Notes under the pieces: model-generated
The model's input: only the letters and a program-made list of their open reading frames with translations
What the model was told of the DNA's origin: nothing
The model's database searches: none
Made by a program: the position numbers and the translations under genes
Shown: positions 9,286 through 16,788 of the stretch, one piece after another
How the letters are laid out: the number at the start of each line of letters is the position of its first letter
How positions within the stretch are numbered: position 1 is the stretch's first letter
From: Deltaproteobacteria bacterium RIFCSPLOWO2_02_FULL_50_16
Lineage (GTDB): Bacteria; UBA10199; 2-02-FULL-50-16
DNA: 32,169 nt
Assembly: GCA_001798715.1 (NCBI GenBank)
Contig: MGSF01000013.1
Location: forward strand, 16,068-48,236
Direction: 5' to 3'

Positions 9286-9635
9286 AGTGCCTCCTCTTCC
9301 GTCATGAGCCGAACCACAGGCTGGCCCCCAAGGAGGTGACCCTCGATGATCTCCCCAATATCTTCCTGGGTGACATGGCTGTACCAAACCCCCTCGGGGT
9401 AGACAACCATATTGACGCCCTTTTCACACAGTCCCAGACACCCGCTCTTGGTGACCTTGATGTCTTTCCCGGCATGGCGTTGGGCAATCCCCTGCTTCAG
9501 GAGATTGACGATCTCCAATCCCCCCTTGGCCCGACAACACCCCTTGGGGTTTTCCGGGGGCCTTTCATTGACACACACAAAGACATGACACTCATGTACG
9601 TGTCTACACGTCCCTTTAGGGATAGGTTTTGTCAT
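9282..9635 (-). CDS. Thioredoxin-like [2Fe-2S] ferredoxin domain protein
   Basis: C-x(n)-C...SGCLGLCEKGVNMVVYPEGVWYSHV; overlaps bcp by 4 bp. Confidence 0.85.
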   Translation of the reverse strand: MTKPIPKGTCRHVHECHVFVCVNERPPENPKGCCRAKGGLEIVNLLKQGIAQRHAGKDIKVTKSGCLGLCEKGVNMVVYPEGVWYSHVTQEDIGEIIEGHLLGGQPVVRLMTEEEAL

Positions 9636-9740
9636 AGGTATCTAGGCTATGACAAAGGAGAGGGGAGGTCAAGAGTGTGCCCCTCAAGGGAGAAAAAGCA
9701 CCCCCTTGCTATTCAAAATCATTCTCTTTAAGATGCCTGA

Positions 9741-11162
9741 ATGCCCCCCCCTCTAAAAGTTGTCGTGATCGGTGCGGGTCCAGGAGGTTACGCCGCCGCC
9801 TTTAGGGCCGCCGACCTGGGCCTTGAGGTCAGTCTTGTCAGTACCGAAGGAGGTCTGGGCGGCACCTGCCTCCATCAAGGCTGCATCCCCTCCAAGGCCC
9901 TTCTGCACATCGCCAAGGTCATCACTGAAAGCAGGGAGGCCAAAAAATGGGGCCTCGAATTCGGCGCCCCCAAGATCGATCTCCAAAAAATTCAGGCCTG
10001 GAAGGAGGGTGTTGTCCAAAAAATGACGGGGGGCCTCCATCATCTGTGTCAACAGCGCAAAATTAATTATATTCCGGGACGGGCCAGTTTCATCGATCCT
10101 CATACCCTCCAAGTGACTTCTCAAGAGGGTCGTCATCAAGATCTACATTTTGACAACGCCATCATCGCCACGGGGTCATGCCCCGCTACCCTTCCTGATC
10201 TCATGTTGAAAAGCCCCCGATTTTTGGACTCGACATCGGCTCTTAATCTCAAAGAGATCCCCAAGACACTTCTTGTGATCGGCGGCGGCTACATCGGGCT
10301 GGAGCTGGGTTTTGTCTATGCCTCATTAGGTTCTCAAGTGTCCCTCGTCGAGATGACCACGAGCCTCCTTCCGGGAGTGGACCGCGATCTCGTGCGTCCC
10401 CTGGCCAAACGACTGGGAGACCTCTTTCAAGACATCTCTCTCAAGACCCAGGTCAAGAGATTGGGAGAAAAGAAGGGGGACATCGAGGTCGTCTTTGAAG
10501 GCGAGGGAAAAAATGATGCACAAACCTTTAGTCACGTCCTCATGGCCGTGGGCCGCAAACCCCATACCGATGATTTGAATCTAGGCTGCACAAGGGTCAA
10601 GACCGACGACAAGGGTTTCATCGAAGTGGATGCTAAGCGTCGTACCAACGAACCTCACATCTTTGCGATCGGCGATGTTGCCGGACCTCCCATGCTCGCG
10701 CACAAGGCCACGCACGAAGGATGTCTCGTGGCTCAGGTGATTGCCAAAAAAGATATCCAGTCGAAGCCCAAGGCCGTCCCGGCAGTGGTCTTTACGGATC
10801 CAGAGATCGCCTGGTGCGGATTGATGGAGACAGAGGCCAAGGAACAGGGGCTCAAGGTCCAGGTCGTGCGTTTTCCCTGGATGGCCTCGGGGCGGGCCGC
10901 CACACTGGATCGCCAAGAAGGTCACACAAAACTGATCTTGAATCCAGAGACAGGACATATCTTAGGTGTCGGCATCGTCGGTCCCGGGGCCTCCGAACTC
11001 ATTGCCGAAGGGGTCCTGGCCATCGAGATGGGGGCCAAGGTCGGAGACCTCTCCTCCTGCATCCATCCCCACCCCACCCTCTCCGAGACCCTTAAGGAGG
11101 CCGCAGAGATCTTCCACGGCTTAAGTACTCACCTGTACCGACCGATAAAACCGGAGGTTTGA
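9741..11162 (+). CDS. lpdA: Dihydrolipoyl dehydrogenase
   Basis: VVVIGAGPGGYAAAFRAADLG, GGTCLHQGCIPSKALL, C-terminal HPHPTLSETLKEAAE. Confidence 0.95.
   Translation: MPPPLKVVVIGAGPGGYAAAFRAADLGLEVSLVSTEGGLGGTCLHQGCIPSKALLHIAKVITESREAKKWGLEFGAPKIDLQKIQAWKEGVVQKMTGGLHHLCQQRKINYIPGRASFIDPHTLQVTSQEGRHQDLHFDNAIIATGSCPATLPDLMLKSPRFLDSTSALNLKEIPKTLLVIGGGYIGLELGFVYASLGSQVSLVEMTTSLLPGVDRDLVRPLAKRLGDLFQDISLKTQVKRLGEKKGDIEVVFEGEGKNDAQTFSHVLMAVGRKPHTDDLNLGCTRVKTDDKGFIEVDAKRRTNEPHIFAIGDVAGPPMLAHKATHEGCLVAQVIAKKDIQSKPKAVPAVVFTDPEIAWCGLMETEAKEQGLKVQVVRFPWMASGRAATLDRQEGHTKLILNPETGHILGVGIVGPGASELIAEGVLAIEMGAKVGDLSSCIHPHPTLSETLKEAAEIFHGLSTHLYRPIKPEV
11041..11143 (+). repeat. 103-bp direct repeat copy 1 (3' end of lpdA)
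   Basis: Matches 13970-14072 with one mismatch (11135 G vs 14064 A). Confidence 0.97.
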
Positions 11163-11220
11163 TAATTCCTTCATTCTCCCACGTCGGACTCTGTGTACAA
11201 AGGATGTCAAGATAGGAACG

Positions 11221-11250
11221 GGCTTGAATTTAAATTGGCTTGAATTTAAA
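11221..11250. repeat. Tandem GGCTTGAATTTAAA repeats, 16-bp period, upstream of the GH8-like gene
   Basis: GGCTTGAATTTAAA at 11221-11234 and 11237-11250. Confidence 0.85.
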
Positions 11251-11305
11251 CTACACAACTTTGTTTTATGTGAAGCGATAAGGGATCGAGTTGGGAGGTT
11301 GGGAG

Positions 11306-12619
11306 ATGCGACCATGTTGGATTTTCATCATCACGGTTGTCTTGTGTCTTAGCAATACAGCCTGTCCAATGAAGACAACCGACAATTCTCAAGATGATGG
11401 GGCTTCGGCCAGTGAAGGATCCGGTCAGGACCAACCCGAGGAAGTTCGCGATGATGATGACGACGATAATAAAACCGATGACAATGACAGCGATGATGAC
11501 AACCAAGGGAATGTGTACACCTGTGCCGATGAAATCCTTCCTCCCATGACACAGCCAGAAATCTTGGGCAAATATTTCCTCGTCGAGACCATGACAACCC
11601 CTGAAGGGGGAATCTGGTCGAATCTTAAAGACACATGGCCTTTAGAAGCGGGCTATGGAGTCAACCACGATCTCCTTTCTGAGAGTGCGGGTCTCGCCTT
11701 GATGTATGCGGCCTACGCAAGGGATAAGGCCCTCTTTGATCGTTACCTGGCCTTTGTACGGGATTATTTAAAAACGGATGATGGACTCCTCATTTGGAGG
11801 ATCAATTTAGAGCTAGGAGAAGAAGAAACATCGAGCGCTTCCATTGATGACCTTCGAGTGGTGAAGGGATTGTTATTGGGTTATGAATGCTGGAGGGAAG
11901 ATGGAATTAGGAGTCTGGCCCTTCAGATCGCCAATGGGGTCAAGACCTACAATTTTCATGATTGGATCTTGATCTGGGGGAGTTATTGGGATGATGGTTT
12001 TGTTGGTGTCGACAACACACCGGAGAAAATTCTTTCTTATATTGATACGGAGGCCATGCAACTCCTGACCGGTCATGATGCCTCATGGGATCCGATCCTG
12101 CAGGACAATGTTTCTTTCTTAAGCCAAGGGCTCATCGAACCCGGCAATCCTTTAAATGGGCTCTTTGAAGATACTTATGAAGGGGGACAATACCAGCACG
12201 ATCCTAATGAGTTGGCGAGCATGATTCGTGGAATGCACACGGCTCTTTGGCTGGCGAGGGGAGGAAGAACGGACTTGGCGCAACGCTCACTCAATATGGT
12301 GAAAAAAGAGTTTAATGAAACCCATCACATTTCTCACAAATATCACTGGGACGGTTCCCCTGAGGGAGGGGCTCAAGACATGGCGGTTTATGGGATTATT
12401 GCCCGCTTGGCCTACGCCTTAAACGATGTTTCCTTTGCTGAGGCCATTCTTGAAAAGATGTCAGGGATCCAGATTACAGAGGCAGGGCATCCCTATTATG
12501 GGGCTTTTACATGGGAGGAGGACGATATCGCAGACCAGAGGGTTTATATATTTTCTCATCTGAATGCTCTCGTCGTGTTTGCTTATCAGAGATATCTCAA
12601 TCGCATCATCCCTCAATAA
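11306..12619 (+). CDS. Secreted protein with Asp-rich linker and alpha/alpha-barrel (glycoside hydrolase family 8-like) domain
   Basis: N-terminal hydrophobic signal; DDDDDDNKTDDNDSDDDN linker; GH8-like segments (LLSESAGLALMYA, DDGLLIWRIN, SASIDDLRVVKGLL); GGAGG upstream of ATG 11306. Confidence 0.65.
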   Translation: MRPCWIFIITVVLCLSNTACPMKTTDNSQDDGASASEGSGQDQPEEVRDDDDDDNKTDDNDSDDDNQGNVYTCADEILPPMTQPEILGKYFLVETMTTPEGGIWSNLKDTWPLEAGYGVNHDLLSESAGLALMYAAYARDKALFDRYLAFVRDYLKTDDGLLIWRINLELGEEETSSASIDDLRVVKGLLLGYECWREDGIRSLALQIANGVKTYNFHDWILIWGSYWDDGFVGVDNTPEKILSYIDTEAMQLLTGHDASWDPILQDNVSFLSQGLIEPGNPLNGLFEDTYEGGQYQHDPNELASMIRGMHTALWLARGGRTDLAQRSLNMVKKEFNETHHISHKYHWDGSPEGGAQDMAVYGIIARLAYALNDVSFAEAILEKMSGIQITEAGHPYYGAFTWEEDDIADQRVYIFSHLNALVVFAYQRYLNRIIPQ

Positions 12620-12710
12620 CCCGACTATGGCCCCATATCCCCTGGCACATCGCACCGGCTTGACTGCTTCCAGGTGGAGCAGGAAAAAGGGCTGGAGCTT
12701 TTTTGACAAA

Positions 12711-12760
12711 AAAAGTGCTTGTAATATTGGTATAAAATATGCAATATTACATGTACTTTT
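12711..12760. promoter_or_regulatory. 50-bp dyad-symmetric element abutting the ATPase start codon
   Basis: AAAAGT-gct-TGTAATATTG-(12 nt)-CAATATTACA-tgt-ACTTTT, then ATG at 12761. Confidence 0.75.
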
Positions 12761-13954
12761 ATGCACCACCGGAAACGCCATATCCTCGATATCTTGTCCA
12801 AGCGGGCCAAAATTTTCCCGGTGGTCGGGCTTGTGGGGCCGCGTCAGGTCGGCAAAACCACTTTTTTGATGCGGGAGTGGAAAGCGGGCACTCAAGCCCA
12901 ATATATCACGCTGGATAAATCAGAAACGGTCAAACGAGCCAAACGGGAACCGGAAAATTTCCTGCTCTCTGCATCGGATGATCTGAAAAAAAAATTGATC
13001 ATTGATGAAGCACAAAAGGTCCCTCAGCTTTTTGATTCGATCAAATCGATTATTGATGAAAGGAGACGCGTCGGCCAGTTCACTCTCTCCGGCTCCGTGG
13101 AGTTCTCCGACAAATCGGGGGTTCGTGAGTCGCTGGCCGGTCGCATCGGTCTATGCCGTCTCTATCCGATGACATTGCGCGAGCTGGCACAGAAGCCGTT
13201 GCGGACCCCATGGGTCAAGGGGTGGAAGGAATATCAACCTCAAGTGACGGCCCGGGATGTGGACATCTGGCTGAAACGGGGCGGCATCCCGATATTTTGC
13301 TCTTTGCATAACGAAACAGAAGTGGGGCTTGCCGTCCAAAGTTGGTTAGAGGCACTTTGCTATCGTGATTTACAGAAACTCAAAGGAGCACATTTGGACG
13401 GCGATGTGGCGATGGCAATTCTTGGCACTATCGCGCGCAATCCGACCCTCAACGCAAGTTCCGTCGCTCAAGATGCCGGGGTAAACAGAAATACGGTTCA
13501 AAAACATTTGGATGCTCTTGAGGCCATTTTTCTCCTTTATCGATTGCCTTCCTTTGATAACCGGCGCGCGGCGCCCGATTATGTTTTTTTTGACCCCGCT
13601 CTTTTGCACTACTTTTTGGGAAATCGGGATGACGCGTTTGTCCGTCACCAAACGCTCCGCACACTTCTGGTCAACGAGATTCTGGCCCAATATGAATACA
13701 GTGGGGAGGGCCGTCCGGGGCTGTTTGCCTATCGCTCACGCGGGGGAGCTGAAATTGATCTCGTTATCCAAAGCAAAAAGAAAACGCTGGGGGTACGGCT
13801 AAGCATTACCAGCGATATTTCTTCCTACTCCCTGCGGGGTCTCAAAAGTTTTCTTGCCAAGCAGGGGCTTGCTCAAGGGATTGTGTTGGCACCAGTCACC
13901 GAAACCTTTAATATAGACGGGATATCGATCATACCATGGACGCATATCGGTTGA
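12761..13954 (+). CDS. AAA-family ATPase with DUF4143-type C-terminus
   Basis: Walker A GPRQVGKTT, Walker B LIIDEAQKVP, SGSVEFS, AGRIGLCRLYPMTLREL, C-terminal nuclease-like E-I-D-L. Confidence 0.88.
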   Translation: MHHRKRHILDILSKRAKIFPVVGLVGPRQVGKTTFLMREWKAGTQAQYITLDKSETVKRAKREPENFLLSASDDLKKKLIIDEAQKVPQLFDSIKSIIDERRRVGQFTLSGSVEFSDKSGVRESLAGRIGLCRLYPMTLRELAQKPLRTPWVKGWKEYQPQVTARDVDIWLKRGGIPIFCSLHNETEVGLAVQSWLEALCYRDLQKLKGAHLDGDVAMAILGTIARNPTLNASSVAQDAGVNRNTVQKHLDALEAIFLLYRLPSFDNRRAAPDYVFFDPALLHYFLGNRDDAFVRHQTLRTLLVNEILAQYEYSGEGRPGLFAYRSRGGAEIDLVIQSKKKTLGVRLSITSDISSYSLRGLKSFLAKQGLAQGIVLAPVTETFNIDGISIIPWTHIG

Positions 13955-13969
13955 CCCAGCAATGCTTGT

Positions 13970-14072
13970 TCGGAGACCTCTCCTCCTGCATCCATCCCCA
14001 CCCCACCCTCTCCGAGACCCTTAAGGAGGCCGCAGAGATCTTCCACGGCTTAAGTACTCACCTATACCGACC
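13970..14072 (+). repeat. 103-bp direct repeat copy 2 (duplicated lpdA 3' end with alternative tail)
   Basis: Near-identical to 11041-11143; reading frame continues to RPRQATK-stop instead of RPIKPEV-stop. Confidence 0.97.
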
Positions 14073-14101
14073 ACGACAAGCAACGAAATAGTCCTCATCC
14101 C

Positions 14102-14133
14102 CAAGGAGAGCTTGTTAACAAAATCTCTCCTTG
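14102..14133. other. Stem-loop CAAGGAGAG / CTCTCCTTG upstream of metH
   Basis: Perfect 9-bp arms at 14102-14110 and 14125-14133; loop contains the palindrome TTGTTAACAA. Confidence 0.6.
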
Positions 14134-16782
14134 ACTCCACCCGATAACCAGACCAATATTCCTGCCTCTATGGGGATAAAAGCCAACGATATCAAAGAAC
14201 TAATGAAAGAACGCCTCTTGGTCCTGGACGGGGCCATGGGCACGATGCTCCAGTCCAAAAATCTCACGGCCGAGGATTTTGGGGGTCCCGAATTTGAGGG
14301 ATGCAATGAAAACCTCGTCCTTTCCCGGCCGGAGGTGATTGCCGATATCCACCGCGCCTATTTCGAGGCCGGATCCGACATCATCGAGACCAATACCTTC
14401 GGGGCCTCCCCCTTAGTCCTTGCCGAATACGGCCTCCAAGACAAGTTTCGTGAAATCAACATCGCCGCCGTCCAACTCGCCAGACAAGTGGCCAGGAAAT
14501 TTTCCACCCCTCAAAGGCCCCGCTTTGTCGCCGGTTCCATGGGACCGACGACAAAGGCGATCTCCGTCACCGGGGGTGTGACCTTTGAGGCACTGATTCA
14601 AAACTTTTATATCCAGACATTGGCCCTCCTAGAAGGGAATGTGGATCTTTTGTTGCTCGAGACCTGTCAGGACACCCGCAATATCAAGGCGGGGACCTTG
14701 GGCATCCAAAAGGCCTGCGAGGAGTTCGGCAGAAAACTCCCCCTCATCATCTCAGGCACCATCGAACCCATGGGGACGATGCTCGCCGGTCAGACGGCCG
14801 AGGCCCTTGTCCTCTCTCTGCAACACATTGACCTCCTGGCCCTGGGACTCAATTGTGCCACGGGCCCCGAGTTCATGACCGATCACATCCGTACGATTCA
14901 CGAACTCGCGGACTGTTCTGTATCGTGTTATCCCAATGCGGGTCTCCCCGACGAAGAGGGAAAATACCTCGAGACGCCGGAGTCGCTGGCCCGCCAGCTG
15001 GAACGCTTCGTCGACAACGGTTGGCTCAATATCCTCGGGGGTTGTTGCGGGACCCGGGACGACCATATTCGCGCCATCGCGCAAATGGCGCACAATAAAA
15101 GGCCCCGCGTCCCCCCGCATGGGACTAAGAACAGAAGTTTTTACACAGGCATTGATGTGGTCGAGGCCACTGATGACAATCGTCCTCTCCTTATCGGAGA
15201 AAGGACCAATGTCATCGGCTCCCGCCTCTTTCGCGACCTCCTCCGCGCTGAAAAATGGGACGAGGCCACGGACATCGCGAGGCGCCAGGTCAGGAACGGG
15301 GCGCAGGTGATCGATGTGTGTCTCATGGACCCCGACCGGGAGGAATTGGAGGACATCGACCCCTTTTATTCGCGGCTGATCAAAAAGATCAAGGCCCCGA
15401 TCATGATCGACACCACCCATCCGGAGGCCCTGGAAAAGGCGCTCACCTATTCCCAGGGAAAGGCCATCATCAACTCCATCAATCTCGAAGATGGTGAGGA
15501 AAAGTTTGAAAAGGTCGTACCCCTCCTCCACCGTTACGGGGCGGCCGTCGTCGTGGGCTGTATCGATGAAGATCTTCGTGAGGCCCAGGCCTTTACCCGC
15601 GAACGCAAACTCGCCATCGCCGAAAGGGCACACACCCTCTTGACGAAAAAATACGGCATCCGGGAGACCGATATCATCTTTGACCCGCTGGTCTTTCCTT
15701 GTGCCTCCGGGGACGAAAAATACATCGGCGGGGCGGTCGAAACCATCGAGGGACTGAGACTCATCAAGAAGAGGTTTCCCCACTGCAAAACCATTTTGGG
15801 GATTTCCAACGTCTCCTTTGGCCTCCCCCCTGCAGCCCGCGAGGTGATCAACGCCGTCTTTCTCCACCACTGCACAAAAGCAGGCCTGGACCTGGCGATC
15901 GTCAATGCCGAAAGGCTGGAGCGCTACGCCTCGCTCGACAAGGAGAGTCAATCTTTGGTCGAGTGTTTATTATTTAACGCCGATCCCGACCTGGTTGAAA
16001 AAATTGAGCCGGCAAGACAAGACTGGAGAAAACAACCGGCGGAAAAAAGGGCGGCATTCAACAATCACTGGATCACCTCGGTCGCGGCAAAATTTAGAGA
16101 GGTGAAGAAAAAGGAAAAAAGAGGACCAAAAGACATCCCGCTCGATCAACGCCTGGCCCACTACATCATCGAGGGAACCAGGGATGGTCTTGTGGCGGAT
16201 CTTGATTTAAAGCTGAAAGAGGCCAAGCCCCTGGCCATCATCAACGGACCTCTCATGAGCGGCATGAGTGAGGTCGGTCGTCTTTTCAACAACAATGAAC
16301 TCATCGTCGCCGAAGTCCTGCAATCCGCCGAGGCCATGAAGGTGGCGGTCTCTCACCTGGAACCATACATGGAAAAATCCGAGACAGCCGTCAGGGGAAA
16401 GGTCCTTTTGGCGACAGTCAAAGGCGACGTCCATGACATCGGAAAAAACCTGGTGGAGATTATCCTGCAAAATAACGGCTATGAGGTGATCAACCTGGGC
16501 ATCAAGGTCCCCAATGAAAAAATCATCGAGGCCGCCAAAAAACACAAGCCCGATATCATCGGTCTCTCGGGCCTCCTGGTCAAATCCGCCCAACAAATGA
16601 TCCTCACGGCCGCAGATCTCAAGACAGCGGGGATCCGGATCCCCCTCCTTGTGGGCGGCGCGGCCCTGTCCGACAAATTTACCCGCGGTAAGATTGCCCC
16701 CAGCTACACCCACACGGTTCTTTATGCCAAAGACGCCATGAAGGGGCTGGAACTCGCCAATAAACTCTTGGAAGGAAAATAA
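14131..16782 (+). CDS. metH: Methionine synthase, cobalamin-dependent, lacking the C-terminal activation domain (start may be 14170)
   Basis: Hcy-binding (VLDGAMGTMLQ, GGCCGT), pterin-binding (LLIGERTNVIGS) and B12-binding (KGDVHDIGKNLVEIIL) domains; ends after the B12 domain. Confidence 0.92.
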   Translation: MTPPDNQTNIPASMGIKANDIKELMKERLLVLDGAMGTMLQSKNLTAEDFGGPEFEGCNENLVLSRPEVIADIHRAYFEAGSDIIETNTFGASPLVLAEYGLQDKFREINIAAVQLARQVARKFSTPQRPRFVAGSMGPTTKAISVTGGVTFEALIQNFYIQTLALLEGNVDLLLLETCQDTRNIKAGTLGIQKACEEFGRKLPLIISGTIEPMGTMLAGQTAEALVLSLQHIDLLALGLNCATGPEFMTDHIRTIHELADCSVSCYPNAGLPDEEGKYLETPESLARQLERFVDNGWLNILGGCCGTRDDHIRAIAQMAHNKRPRVPPHGTKNRSFYTGIDVVEATDDNRPLLIGERTNVIGSRLFRDLLRAEKWDEATDIARRQVRNGAQVIDVCLMDPDREELEDIDPFYSRLIKKIKAPIMIDTTHPEALEKALTYSQGKAIINSINLEDGEEKFEKVVPLLHRYGAAVVVGCIDEDLREAQAFTRERKLAIAERAHTLLTKKYGIRETDIIFDPLVFPCASGDEKYIGGAVETIEGLRLIKKRFPHCKTILGISNVSFGLPPAAREVINAVFLHHCTKAGLDLAIVNAERLERYASLDKESQSLVECLLFNADPDLVEKIEPARQDWRKQPAEKRAAFNNHWITSVAAKFREVKKKEKRGPKDIPLDQRLAHYIIEGTRDGLVADLDLKLKEAKPLAIINGPLMSGMSEVGRLFNNNELIVAEVLQSAEAMKVAVSHLEPYMEKSETAVRGKVLLATVKGDVHDIGKNLVEIILQNNGYEVINLGIKVPNEKIIEAAKKHKPDIIGLSGLLVKSAQQMILTAADLKTAGIRIPLLVGGAALSDKFTRGKIAPSYTHTVLYAKDAMKGLELANKLLEGK

Positions 16783-16788
16783 AAGCCC

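Noticed and set aside
12564-12869. 101-aa plus-strand ORF between the GH8-like and ATPase genes
   Set aside because: Overlaps both flanking genes in another frame and has no recognisable features.
14752-15951. 399-aa minus-strand ORF antisense to metH
   Set aside because: Fully overlaps a strongly supported metH coding region; typical antisense open frame in GC-rich coding DNA, no recognisable domain.
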